A stretch of DNA of 64,000 bases from Molossus alvarezi (GCA_037176705.1 CM073885.1:218004290-218068289), one strand, 5' to 3'. Positions 1 through 11,110 are shown, counted from the first letter of the stretch. The notes: generated by a model from the letters alone, not told the origin. A program made the numbers and translations.

Positions 1-40
1 TGTTTAAATTAACAAACCTTTTCAAAAATTAACAACTTTT

Positions 41-258
41 GCCTGGCCAGTGTGGTTCAGTGGATTGAGCATTGTCCAATGGACTGACAGGTCCCGGTTC
101 AATTCTCAGTCACAGCATGTGCCCAGGTTGCTGGCTTGATTCCCAGTAGGGGGCGTGCAGGAGGCAGCCAGTGCCAATCGATGTTTCTTTCTCACATTGA
201 TGTTTCTATCCCTCTCTCCCTTCTTCTCTAAAAAAATTAGTAAAACATTTTTTTTTTT
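41..258 (+). mobile_element. Ves SINE, first of tandem pair
   Basis: Bat tRNA-derived SINE. The head gcctggccagtgtggttcag and the B-box-like region ggttcaattc are visible. They are followed by the central block (gggggcgtgcaggaggcagcc), a CT-rich stretch and an A/T-rich tail ending in T10. The head has drifted from the consensus, so Pol III activity is doubtful. Confidence 0.9.
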
Positions 259-272
259 AATTAACAACTTTT

Positions 273-461
273 GTCCTGCTAGTGTAGCTCAGTGGTTTAG
301 CGTCACTGGTTCCATTTCTGGTCAGGACACATGCCCAGGTTCTGGGCCCAATCCCTGGTTGGAGGCATGCAGGAGGCGGCCAATTGATGTTCTCTCTCAT
401 CAATGTTTCGGTCTTTCTCCTTCTCCTTTCCTCTCTCTCTCAGATCAGTAAAAGAAAAAAT
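273..461 (+). mobile_element. Ves SINE, second of tandem pair, internally deleted
   Basis: Starts gtcctgctagtgtagctcag. About 20-25 bp between the A-box and B-box regions are missing compared with the other copies here. The tail is cagatcagtaaaag, the AATCAATAAA type. The shortened head should have lost Pol III promoter spacing. Confidence 0.88.
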
Positions 462-618
462 ATTAACAACTTTCAAATTCCTGTGTAGAAGGACTTATGT
501 TAACATTGCTTTCATCTTTGTGGTTATCAGTTCCTCGTTAGTGTTCAACGCTAGCCATGAAGGATTTATGTAGAGCAGAGCTAATTGGAGATTGTATATT
601 CTCTTTATATAAAGTATA

Positions 619-621
<3 letters not shown>

Positions 622-679
<58 letters not shown>
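622..679. repeat. Compound (TA)n(CA)n(TA)n microsatellite
   Basis: About 27 bp of TA repeats are followed by about 14 bp of AC and then about 18 bp of AT. It is not attached to a recognisable SINE tail. Probably length-polymorphic. Confidence 0.95.
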
Positions 680-1204
680 AACTGGATGAATTCAAGAGCA
701 ATTAATATTGGCTGTGAGAAACAAAAATAACTGCCACCCTAGTAGGGGAAGAGAGACATAATAAAAAAAAATATCATGGCAGCTATAAATCTCACCGTGC
801 AAATGTACAAATTCAGGAATAAAATATTTCCTTATATTACTGTAATTAAACTTTCTAAGTGAAGGAGGATGTTTCCTGTACTGAGCATCTCTCCCAGGTT
901 GATTTCTGCTGAGACATCTTCACTGGCCTCATCTAATGTTTGGTCCTCACTGTTTATTCACTTTGGCTCCTTTCCATCCAGAAGCTTCTTTAGGTCTCAG
1001 GTGCTCCCGGTCATGTTTGGGCCATTTTGGTAGCAAGGATATTAGTCTGCATACGCTAACTGTTCTAGAAAATAACCCCCAAATCTCACTAACTTAATAC
1101 AATAAAAGCTCATTTTTTCATACCACACTCCAATGTAGGTCAGCAGTGTAGTAGGAAAGAAAAAAAGGGACCCTCCATGAAGTCATTTAGGAATCCATCT
1201 AGAA

Positions 1205-1877
1205 CAGATGGTTCTTAACTTGTTTTATTCCATAGCCCCAAGACACTTTTTCAGAAAACTTACTTTAAAAGGCCTACAAATCAATCCGGCCGGTGTGGCT
1301 AAGTGGTTGAGCGTCGAGCCATGCACCAAGAGGTCACCGGTTTGATTCCCGGTCAGGACACATGTCCAGGTCCATAGTGGGGGGCATGCAGGAGGTGGTC
1401 AGTGGATGTTCTCTCTCATCGATGTTTCTTTCTCCCTGTACCTTCCTCTCCCTCTGAAATCAATAAAAAGAAAAGAAAAATTAAAAGGCCTACAAATCAT
1501 ATGGGGTTACAAAGAAATCAGTTTTATTGACTACAGTTATCAAGCTATTTTAAAATAAATTTTATATATGTACTTTATTAGTATATGAAATAGATCCAGC
1601 AGTGGGTCTAGTAATTACTGTTATTTTCAAGAAATTTTGAGTGTAAATGACATTTTGAGATACCCCAAACAGCAACATAATATGAAAACACCTGTGATTT
1701 TTATTGGTGATAGTCACAAGTATTGTTAATACTGTGCCTTGGTTTATACATTCACAATTGAAGGAAATGCTAAATTTCAGTTAGAGGTGGTGAAAATGCA
1801 TAATTTTTTTTTTGTTCCAAATCCAAGGTCATGCTTTTCCTAAATTCTGTTAATGGATCTCAGGTTAGGAATTTCTG
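1205..1877 (-). mobile_element. Old hAT-type MER DNA transposon, split by a Ves SINE
   Basis: The ends form imperfect terminal inverted repeats: cagatggttcttaact at 1205 and the reverse complement of aggttaggaatttctg at 1877, both derived from a CAGnGGTTCTTAACCT-type terminus. The inner part (for example gaaggaaatgctaaatttcag at about 1761-1781) matches a common non-autonomous mammalian hAT repeat that I recognise but cannot name. The Ves at 1284-1480 interrupts it. No clear 8-bp TSD survives. No transposase is present. The assigned strand is arbitrary. Confidence 0.65.
1284..1480 (+). mobile_element. Ves SINE nested in the hAT-type element
   Basis: The 19-bp TSD ttaaaaggcctacaaatca is perfect at 1265-1283 and 1481-1499. 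The element has head ccggccggtgtggctaag, B-box-like ggtttgattcc and tail aaatcaataaaaag. A perfect long TSD indicates a recent insertion. Confidence 0.95.
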
Positions 1878-2761
1878 ATTCACTGAGTCTGCCATTTTCT
1901 AGAATCAGGTTTCCTTCACTGGTTCAAGTACATTTAGCTTGCAAATAAGGGAAGAGAATGGACATAGAGGTTGGTATAGGTTTCAGAAGTCAGTCCCATT
2001 TCCCTAGCTCACTGTAGAGGAGGCTCAGAAATGTAGTTTAGCCATGTGACAGGAGGAAAAGGGATGAGTTCTGGTAATCACACACAGCACAGTTTCTGGT
2101 AACCCCACACATACTTATGGTGCACTGGACTAGGAAAAGTTCTGCTGCTACACCCAGCTAGAAGCATGGGATCATTTTGGTATGTTCTCTTGATACGTGG
2201 CACAGAAAGCTCTATGAGGCTGTTTGGGCTGTCTGCTTAGTCACATGACACATATGGCTTCTGCTCTTGTACAAACCTGGGCATCAGAAACGGATTCTGC
2301 CACCTTGCTGACTCTATGCCTCTCATTAAAGCCTGGAAGAAGTAAATAAATCCCAGTGTACAAATGTACAAATCCCTCTATTCTGAAAATCCCCCCAAAT
2401 TCTAAAACTTTCATTACCGTCCCTCACCTTCAACAGGGATTCACTGGTACATATACTAATTGCCTGAATGGGAAAAGGTTACAATGAAGAAAGAAAGAAT
2501 AGGAAAAGTAAAAAAGGTTAATACAACAGAAGTATAATTCTGTCACAATTGTGCTCCTTCCTTTAGAGCTAGACTTCAGACACCTACAGAGAAAAAGGTC
2601 CTGAAAGAAATACCTTTTCATTTTCTAGTATCTCTTCTTCTGGGTCTGGGCAAGAGACAGTTGACCTTAGAAGTGATGGTGAGTTGGGCAGTTGGTGAAG
2701 GAGATTTGGTACCTTAATCTACAAAATGGTAATCAAGTTTACTACTAACACTATAGGAATT

Positions 2762-2915
2762 CACTATGTTATGGGTACTATATTAAGGACTGTCTATGAA
2801 CTGTGTCATTTAATCCTCAGAATATCCCTTTGAAGTAGGTATTCCTACTCTGTTTTACAGCTGAGGGCTCATGTCACACAGATCGTGAATGGAAAGACAG
2901 GGATGCAAACTTAGA
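2762..2915 (-). repeat. MIR SINE fragment
   Basis: Diagnostic reverse-oriented MIR phrases are seen: tcatttaatcctcag, ttgaagtaggtattcctactctgttttacag and ctcatgtcacacag. Old and diverged. Confidence 0.75.
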
Positions 2916-2925
2916 TAGTGAGTGA

Positions 2926-4704
2926 GAGTCCATGATGGTGAGGATTAAATATCCTGATTTTTTAGCTCTTAAATTTGTAATAATGGTAACGATTCAGGCT
3001 TTTCTTCTCCACAGTTATCAAAAGATAGAATGCGTATATGAGCAGCAACAGTTTGCAGTCTTGGAAGGGAGATGCATCTTAATGATTAAAATAGCTTTCA
3101 CTGACAAGTTGAATGTCAAAGCATTCAGCTGAATCTACTCATCAACTGCAAAGTTTCTAGGGAGCCATAGCAATGAAGACAGGTCAGTTTAAAACATGCT
3201 AGTTGAAGCAGGAATGCCGTCAAACTGATCCTTACCTCCTGACAAAAAATATGTGCTTGATGATTAATAAAAAAAGAAAAAAATGCAGAATATTAGCATT
3301 TTCCATTGAGCTGGCAATAGTGAGTTAACCAAGGTTACTTCAGTGACTCTCCCTTTCTGGTTTATTCTTTCTGTCGCTAAGCTGTCATCCTAACAAAAAG
3401 TTGTTAAATGTTCACATGAGCACTCACTGAAATAGACTGTTCTTAATTTTACCAGACAACTAATTATAACTGGAATGATATAATGAAATATGGAAGAATG
3501 TTAAAGACTGACAGATCTGGTAAATTCCTAGTGTAACCTTACCCCAGATATGCCAGAAACCATAGATTTCAAATGTAACTGCACTCTAAGAAGATAAAGA
3601 GGGGGTTGGGAAGAGATAAAATATTGTTTTGAAATACTAATCAGATAGATACAATTTGTTGAATTATTTATAATCTCGAACAATGTCGCTTTTCAGTCAG
3701 TGTATGATGTACATTTAGGATGACTGAAATACCAGCTTTGTTAGAGATAACTGATAAAAGCAAAGGTTTTTCCTAAAATGTGTACTCTGTGCTTCAGTAT
3801 GTAAAATCTAATGAGCTTTATGGTAGAAGAGGTAAGGAAGAGAAGATATTAAAAATTCTGTGAATGGAGATGGTTGAGAGAGCCAGAGTAAAAGCCTTTC
3901 TGAAAACATCCTGTAATGCTGTTTCCATTGATATAGCATGATAGAATTTTTAAAAAGTAAAGCCATCAGATTTTGTTTTGTGTTCATAAAGTCATGTTAA
4001 GAGTTAATTTCTTTCTCAGGCTTCCATTGCCCACCTTTCAGAGATCCCAGTAATATAAAAATTTGAACTTAATAAGCTAGTAAATTGGGGCTATAATATT
4101 CATATTTTAAAAAGAATCTTTATGAGAAATTTCTACATCCTTAAACAGCAAACTATTCTAGGGTATTTATTACAGTGTTATTTGACTTTTTAAATTTAAT
4201 GTCTTAAAATTATCAAGCAGTATTTACTGAGAAAACTAAAAACAGCTATACAATGTTTGGTTTTATATAACTTCTTTTGCGTGCCTATCTTAACATTATT
4301 TGTAACAAACTGAAAAAGGTAATGATGATAATCTTTGTGACCTAGTCTCCCACATCTTATTCTTCCTTCATTATAGCAAATGCACTTTCTTTAAAAATAA
4401 GATTTTGTATTATATGCCTCCGATTGTTCTACAACTTGGTTTACTATCATTATGCTGGAAACCAACTTTTCTGTAATTATGATTTTGTACAAAAATGCTT
4501 TCTAACTGATCTGCGCTTACTAGTCAGCTTTTGTCTTACTACTTCCGTGTGCATTTGAAAGATAGGAAAAGATCATGCATCTTTACAATTTTAAGGTCCT
4601 GTTGTTTGGTTTACTTTCCCTTGCAGTTCTTCAGTGTGGGCAGCAGCACTCCACTTACTTTTCTTTAACTTACATATAACATTCACTGTCACACATACTG
4701 TTCT
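2926..4704. other. Non-coding stretch, nothing recognised
   Basis: AT-rich DNA. The only frame of note (2932-3132, 66 residues) resembles no known protein. I see no SINE, LTR or RNA gene. Confidence 0.5.
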
Positions 4705-4812
4705 TTCTTATTAAGGACAGGGTCCATTTCTCAGACATCTTTGTTTTGTAAATTCCTGGCACATTATTCATTCATGGTAGGTACTCAGTAAATATTCATG
4801 GAATAAATGAAC
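4705..4812 (+). repeat. L2 LINE 3' end
   Basis: Contains the typical L2 terminal sentence in diverged form: aaggacagggtccatttctc, cctggcacattattc, then gtactcagtaaatattcatgg and a gaataaatgaa tail. 5'-truncated, as is usual for L2. Confidence 0.7.
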
Positions 4813-5482
4813 TGCCCAAATTACTTATGCAATAAAATAAAAAAGGAAAGGAAAGAATATGTATATAAGGTACTAGTTCTTATTACCTAATGTAATTAGG
4901 ATACGTTGTAGTTATGAATAAAGGCACATATGGGTATTTTGGTTTCATCTCTAAACCCCTCACAGAAAGAAAATATGACTTATAGAATTGGACACATTGC
5001 ATCTAGCTTATCAAGAACTAAAAAAGACCTTTCATTTCTTTAGAATTGAAATAAATTTCTTTTTGAGTGGAGTGGGATGGGATAGGATTTGAAGATGGCA
5101 AACAAACCGATCTTGATTTCTTTGGGTTTAAAATAGGGTCTTTTTTTTTTTTTTTTTAATCATTCTTGTTGAATGTAGAATGTATTACAGATGTTCCACA
5201 TTTTTCCCCCATTGACCCCCTCCCTCCTTTTCCCACACTATTGTCTGTGTCCATTGGTTTTGCATGTAAGTTCTTTGGTTTATTTCCCACCCCCAACCCC
5301 TTTCCCTTTGAGGTTTGTCAGTCTAGCAATGAATTTGTACTTCTTAATCCCTTCACCTTTTTCACCCATTCTCCCAACCCCCTCCCATCTGGCAACCAAC
5401 AAAATGTTCTCTATATCGATGAGAATGTTTCTGATCTACCTGTTCATTTTGTTTGTAGATTCCATTGTCAATAGATATGTAT

Positions 5483-6394
5483 TCATTGCCATTTTGTTTG
5501 TTCATATATTTTATCTTTTTCTTCAAAAAGACCCTTCATCATTTCATATAATAGCAGTTTGGTGGTGATGAACTCCTTTAACTTCTTCTTGTCTGGGAAA
5601 CTCTTTATATGGCCATCGATTCTAAATGACAGCTTTGCAGGATAGAGTAATCTTGGTTGTAGGTTCTTGCTTTTCATCACTCTGAATATTTCTTGCCACT
5701 CCCTTCTGGCCTGCAAAGTTTCTTTTGAGAAATCAGCTGACAGGCTTATGGGTACTCCCTTGTAGGTAACTAGCTGCCTTTCTCTTGCTGCTTTTAAGAT
5801 TCTCTCTTTGACTTGAACCTTTTGCATTTTGATGATGATGTGTCTTGGTGTGGGCCTCTTGGGGTTCATCGTGTTTGGGACTCTCTGTGCTTCCTGGACT
5901 TGTATGTTTGTTTCCTTCACCAAGTTAGGAAAGTTTTCTGCCATTATTGTTTCAAACAGGTTTTTTATTTCTTGTTCTCGCTCTTCTTCTGGCACCCCCC
6001 AAGATGCGAATGTTGGCACGCTTGAAGTTGTCTCAGAGGCTCCTTACACTATCCTCATTTTTGGGATTCTTTTTTCTTTTTGCTGTTCTGATTGGGCATT
6101 TTTTGCTTCCTTATATTCCAAATCGATGGTTTGCTTCTTGGATTTACGTACTCTAGTACTGAAGCTGTGTAAATTATTCTTTATTTCAGTTAATGCCTCC
6201 TTCAATTCTGACTGGTCCTTTTTTATGCTCTTGAGGCCCTCACTAAGTTCACTGAGGTTCTCACTGAGTTCACTGAGCATCCTTATAAGCAGTATTTTGA
6301 ACTCAGCATCTGTTAGGTTGCTTATCTCCATTTCGCTTAGTTCATTTCTTGGGGTTTTGTTCTGTTCTTTCATTTGGGACCTGTTTCTCCTCAT
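5483..6394 (-). pseudogene. LINE-1/HAL1 ORF1 (RNA-binding protein), frame-disrupted
   Basis: ORF1p is the nucleic-acid-binding chaperone of the L1 ribonucleoprotein and acts in the cytoplasm. Two in-register pieces are seen. The N-terminal 116 residues (from Met at 6394 to the stop near 6044) are rich in Leu/Glu/Lys and carry a heptad-like coiled coil (LSELSENLSELSEGLKSI, about residues 40-57). The C-terminal piece (6019 to 5483, 178 residues) contains the RRM and C-terminal-domain hallmarks VPEEEREQEIKNLFETIM, TPRHIII, LQARREWQEIF and QPRLLYPAKLSF. Between them, at about 6000-6043, the frame is broken by two compensating shifts and stop codons, so no full-length ORF1p can be made. After the usual C-terminus the frame reads a short extra tail (FEEKDKIYEQTKWQ) into the 3'UTR before stopping, as expected where ORF2 has been removed. 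The long frame on the opposite strand (5829-6434) is an antisense shadow. Confidence 0.9.
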
Positions 6395-7263
6395 TTTGGC
6401 TACCTCCCTGTGTTTGTTTCAGTGTATTACTTAATGAGAGGTATGGGGCTAGCTGAGACCAGATGCTGCTCGTTTGAAAGAATTTAGGAAAAACCTGAAG
6501 CAGGATGCAAGACAGGCCAATCCTTTGGTTAAGCAACTGGCAACAGCTTGGGTGGGCTTGAAAGTTGGGTGGGGCGGGGTCTCAGGGAGTCACCAGTGTG
6601 GGGCTACCAGTGTGAGCCAGGTTGCTGGAGTCCCAGATATGGTGGCTGTCTGCCACCCCAGGGAAGGGCTCACCAAAGGAACAAAGGCCTGTGACAGCAT
6701 GTTTGTCCCAGAGAAAGCCCCCTCTTCAGCCCTCGATTCAGTGCCAAACAGCTCAGTTCTTCCCTGTATGTCTCTGGTGCCCCTCGAGCTGCCTCCCCTC
6801 CAAGCTTAGAGGGAGAGAGTCCAATAAGTCCGTGCGTGGGCCCTTAAAGGAGCTGCCTGGGGCTCCAGCTGCCTCAGCTTCCCTGAGCCTCAGTTCCCGC
6901 TGGTTTTTACAGCCAGAAGTTATGGGGACTTCTCTTCCTGGCACTGGAACCCTGAGCGGGGCACCTGGTGTGGGACCCCCTCAGTCCTCAGGGAGGACCT
7001 TCCCAGCTGAGGTGTCCTCCTGATTTTTATCCGCCACATGTGGGTGTGGGACCAGCCCTTCTCGCTAGCGGCCCTCGTGCCTCCGCCCCTCCTACCAGTC
7101 TGGATGAGGCTGATGCTTTAATTCCGTAGTTGTAGGACATCCATTCAGCTTGATTTCAGGCAGTTTTGAATGATGGTTGTTCTGTAGTTCAGTTGTAACT
7201 TTGATGTGGTTGTGGGAGGACGCGATACTGCATTTACCTATGCCGCCATCCTGACCGGAAGTC
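6395..7263 (-). promoter_or_regulatory. HAL1/L1 5'UTR with internal promoter region
   Basis: The 869 bp upstream of ORF1 (minus strand) are GC-rich, unlike their AT-rich surroundings. They begin ttccggtcaggatggcggca. The aggatggcggc near the element's first bases (complement of 7242-7252) resembles the YY1 site at the start of many mammalian L1 promoters. Because the 5' end abuts the TSD, the element appears 5'-complete, so its own promoter was carried along. The open frames on either strand here (for example 6622-7023) are not recognisable proteins. Confidence 0.6.
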
Positions 7264-7278
7264 TAAAATAGGGTCTTT

Positions 7279-7494
7279 AGGCTAGACCGGTGTGGCTCAG
7301 TGGTTGAGCGTCAACCCATGAACCAAGAGGTCGCCCGTTCGAATCCCAGTCAGGGCACATGCCCAAGTTGTCAGCCCAATCCCCAGTTGGAGGCATGCAG
7401 GAGGCAGCTTGTCGATGTTCTCTCTCATTGATGTTTCTCTCTCTCTCCCCCTCTCCCTTCCTCTCTCTCTAAAAATCAGTAAAGAAAAAAAAAT
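7279..7494 (+). mobile_element. Ves SINE at the HAL1 target site
   Basis: Lies between a second and third copy of taaaatagggtcttt (7264-7278 and 7495-7509). It therefore inserted into the TSD left by the HAL1-like element. It has head gaccggtgtggctcagtgg, box B cgttcgaatcc and tail aaaaatcagtaaag. Confidence 0.95.
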
Positions 7495-7509
7495 TAAAAT
7501 AGGGTCTTT

Positions 7510-8546
7510 GGAGTAGATCTCAGTCTTTCAGTGTTCTCCCTCCTCTTTCTCCTGGCAGAAATGGCTTCTTTTTTTTTTTTCCCCAGGAAATTTTTTTTTT
7601 TTTCGCCAGGAAAAGTTTATGTGTGCTCATGGCAGGGAGGAGAGAGAGCCCCCAGATCTATGTGTAGATCTTTGTGCTGTCATATGAATTCTCATTGGCT
7701 TCCATGGAGAGAGATCCAGTCTCCACTGTTGATCTGCTGCTAAAGTCTGTCATTTGTAAAATCAGCGTTTTATTCTTTCAGAGCGGGCAGAGCCTGTTGC
7801 CCTCCTTTGCTTACTTGTTCTTTTCTCTTCTCAACAGCATGTAGGTCTTTGTGTCTCAGCCACACTTCTCCTCTGAGTCCTGGCTTTAGCCGGTGTGCTC
7901 TGTAGCATCTGCTCTGGGGTCATCTCACAGTGACCTCAATGGCTTCTCACTGTTACCTCTCAACAACTACCTTCCCCGTTCACTACTGGGATCAGGACAG
8001 AATACCTGGACACAAGCCTGCTGCACAGGAGCCAAGGAAATTTGAGGCCTGCTGTCACAGGACCTGCCTCGGCTGCTCACGCCATCCTGCCATTTTATTC
8101 TGTTTGCAGTAGTTCTGTGTTGGGTGTGGTTGTCTTGCAAGGTTGTCTCTTCCTAGAAGGCTAAGTGGGAAGCAGGGTAAACTCCTGAAGCTCCTCTGCT
8201 TTCATTGTTTACTGTTATTTACCTGGGTTTTGTCCATGGGGAGTGGTGGGGAGAGGAGATAGTTGGGATTATCAAGTCAGCCCTCATGTCCCCTTCCTCT
8301 TCTGTATTCCTCTTTTCTGTTTCCTTTTCTTTCTCTGGGGACCCATCCACCGTATTACCCTCCCCTTACTTGAGGAGATATTCTCTTTCCCATTGAGAAA
8401 AAGTGGTCAGTAAAGGCTTCTATTATACAATCAGAGTTTGGAGATTTTAAGAAAGGGATAACCAATTAAATTGTAATATCTTATCTGCTTGGTTGTGTCA
8501 GTTTCTTTTTTTTGGTTTCTTGTAATGACATAATTTGGCATTTCTT
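7510..8546. other. Non-coding stretch with poly-T runs
   Basis: Pyrimidine-rich patches (7566-7606) and short open frames without recognisable protein sequence. No repeat identified. Confidence 0.45.
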
Positions 8547-8725
8547 GAGTAACTGTATTATTCAGGCACAATGCTAAGATGTTTATTAATAATATCTTTA
8601 ATCCTCTGAGAAACCTTAGGAAGTATGTATTATCCCTGTTTTATAGAGGAGGAAATTGACATGAAGTAAATATCTAGGATCTGAACAGAGTCCATTTGAA
8701 TTCAAAGCCAAAGTTCCTTTAACTT
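8547..8725 (-). repeat. MIR SINE fragment
   Basis: Diverged reverse MIR: caggcacaatgctaagatg, taatcctctgagaaacc, tgttttatagaggaggaaattgac and a final ttcaaagccaaagttcc. Confidence 0.65.
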
Positions 8726-10324
8726 TCTTAATTGCTTCCTACTCTGCATTTTATTTATAAAACTGAAAACTATAGCAAAACAGGAGAATCTGATGTTTTA
8801 AAATGTTAAGTGTTAATACATGGCAATTTATGTCATTTATAAATATTTTGTAATCAACCATTATAATCCTAGTTGGTTACAATTTTTCTCCAGTAAACAT
8901 AAGTGAAGACAGCGTGCTTTGACCTCTGCCGTGAAAGTCACCAGATACATCCAGAGTTATCATTACTTAAAGATGTTTTTATATTCACTGAATGTCAATT
9001 ATCATCATATGTAACTTTTCTTATGTTTACATTTTTATGAAAACTGGTATATATGATTTTAAGTTAAAGTCCTGACATTAACCATCTGAGGACTAGAGAT
9101 AAATCTGTTGTCTGTAATCGTAATCAGCCCTGCTAAGCACTTCTTACAAAACTACCACAATGCACTCCAAGAAATACCTACCTAATTGCAAATGACTGCC
9201 TGAGGCAGTTATAAAAGTTTGGTTTTTTTTCCTACACAATTAAGATTTGCTATTTCCTTTGCCAATGCAAATCTCTCATCTCTCTTTCCATCTTTCCTTT
9301 TTGATTTTCTCTCCCAGCTCGAAAACAGTTTTTATTCCTTCCCCTCAAGCATGTGTTTATCTCTTTATTTTTAAATATTACAGCTTTCTAACATCTGTCT
9401 CTAGGGCAGCATAATCTTACTGATGAAATATTCCATGTTTTCCTTGAGCCCTTGTCAATATGTCTTCATGTTAACAGCTTAGCAGATGGAGAAACAGAAG
9501 GAGTAGCCTCAGCTTACCTGAATTTCTCTCCAGCATCAGGCGCATTACTGTTTCTAGTAACTGGATGATAGGAACTGGAGTAATTGGAAAACAAGAAATG
9601 ATATCTGACTTTTGCAGTATTAATTACTAAAACTATTGGCTGCTTTTCTTTATTACTGTAATATCTTTTTCCCTAGTCTCATACCAGGAGAAGGCAGAAT
9701 TATAGCAACCTACTTAGTTTGGATTGTGCCTATTTAGATAATGAAAGAAAAATAATAACACTAATATTGCTTTGGGTATAAATTAGCATGTTCCCAAGTG
9801 GTTCAGGGTACTAACAGTGATTTAGCAGCGGCAGTAGCTTTCTGAAATTGTGGTAGCCTGTGACATTGCTTTTTGTAATAGCACTGTTCTTTTTATATAG
9901 GACAAATTACTGTTGTTTTTAAATGAACTGCCTGCTGTTTACTTAGGTGCAAGCCTCTAGAGGCCAAAGCAAGGCTCAGAAGTAAGGATGTAGGACAGTT
10001 CATTGTGAATACCCTTGTAGCTGTAGAGAAAGACCCTATTTGCAGTTTTAAAGAAACTAGTGGACTCAGGTCTGTCAGCAAATTGTTCAGAAATATTAAT
10101 CATCACGATAACAAAGTTTTCTTTGGCTAAAAGAGAGAAACTTGTAAATGAAGCCTATGAGTTACCCAGTTAGAATTTGTGATTCTTCCCTTTTGGAGAT
10201 AAGAACAAAATAAAATAATGGGGGTGTGTGGATGTGTGAGAAAAGTAGAGCAGAGCTGGAAGTTAGTCCATCCCTGGGAAATTTGGAAAGGATCAGGACT
10301 CAAACAGCTGAAGGGAAGTTTTCT
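8726..10324. other. Non-coding stretch, mostly unique
   Basis: AT-rich DNA with no recognised repeat or gene. At about 9264-9271 there is an exact octamer, atgcaaat, in a pyrimidine-rich context. It is the binding site of POU factors but may well be chance. Confidence 0.45.
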
Positions 10325-10490
10325 CAAATGTTTATGTGCAGATGAGTCATCTGGGGATCATGTTAAAAATGCAAATTTTGTTTCAGTATATAATGGGGTG
10401 AAGGTGTGGGGTGAGGTCTGAGTGTCTGCATTTCTAACTAGTTCCTAGACAATGCTGATGTTGCTGGTCTAGGAACCACACTCTTACTAG
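10325..10490 (+). mobile_element. MER5A-like hAT-Charlie fragment
   Basis: Contains the MER5A body: gagtcatctggggatcatgttaaaaatgcaaatt, tctgcatttctaactagttcc and caatgctgatgttgctggtctaggaaccacac. Non-autonomous, no TSD seen. Confidence 0.75.
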
Positions 10491-10939
10491 TAAGATTCTT
10501 AAAGCTCATCTTTCAACTCTGGAACTGCAGTCCCAGCACACTTGTGAGTAGCCTTTAGGGCAAATTGGAATAGACCCAAGTACAGTAATTCAGAATCCTA
10601 TTCTTAAATACACACACACAAATCCTGTTTATCTTTGGAATTGTACCACATAAGAATGCTTTGATATGTTAATATTTCCTCAACTTTGACCTCCAAACAA
10701 GTGTAGGGTGTATGAGATTTTTTAAAATTTCACTTTTAACTGTCACTCAGTTTGTGTTCATTGGTCCACAGATTGCCCCAATCACTAAGAATTCTTAACA
10801 TGCTGACATCTAACACAAAATTTGTAAATGAACACAATCTTTTGTTGTTTTAATTGGAGCATCCGATCTTTGTATGGGTGGAGGTGGTGTGGGAAACTTT
10901 CAGGAGAGATTTCAATAAGGGAATAAGAATTTCTAGCCC

Positions 10940-11110
10940 AGGATTTCTCCAATTATAGTTCATGGACCTGTTGCATCAGAATCACCCAGATGCTATGTTA
11001 AAAATGCAGTTTCTATGACTCCAGCTCAGATCTACAAAATTTGAGTCCTGATTTTTAACAAACCTCCAGGTGATGGTTTGCATACTGCCATCCGAAAACC
11101 CCTGACCAGG
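10940..11110 (+). mobile_element. Second MER5-like hAT-Charlie fragment
   Basis: Shares the MER5 phrases catcagaatcacccagatgctatgttaaaaatgcagtt and tttttaacaaacctccaggtgatg. It lies 450 bp from the first copy, in the same orientation. It diverges enough from it to be a separate insertion rather than a recent duplicate. Confidence 0.7.

Larger units (their letters stand above)
25..473 (+). repeat. Tandem pair of Ves SINEs sharing one target site
   Basis: This is a composite block. The 14-bp motif aattaacaactttt is present before the first SINE (27-40), between the SINEs (259-272) and, slightly decayed, after the second (462-473). Three copies of one target sequence flanking two elements means that the second SINE inserted at the edge of the first one's duplication. 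Both SINEs are on the plus strand. Confidence 0.85.
5129..7278 (-). mobile_element. HAL1-like (ORF2-less) LINE-1 with target-site duplications
   Basis: A 2.12 kb element (5144-7263) read on the minus strand. It lies between perfect 15-bp TSDs, taaaatagggtcttt at 5129-5143 and 7264-7278. In order from its 5' end it has a GC-rich 5'UTR (7263-6395), an ORF1 region (6394-5483), a 3'UTR (5482-5160) and a poly(A) tail (poly-T on plus, about 5141-5157). No ORF2 endonuclease or reverse-transcriptase sequence exists. ORF1 runs directly into 3'UTR whose last part (gtcaatgggg, aacatctgtaa on the minus strand) matches the 3' ends of the L1s at 25.5 and 43.4 kb. This is the layout of half-L1 (HAL1) elements, which depend on L1 ORF2p in trans. 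A one-off internal deletion of an L1 before insertion is the alternative. The perfect TSD and near-complete ORF1 point to a young insertion. Confidence 0.85.

Noticed and set aside
5829..6434. Longest open frame in the window (201 residues, plus strand)
   Set aside because: It is antisense to LINE-1 ORF1. Its leucine/serine-rich translation is the complement of the Lys/Glu-rich coiled coil.
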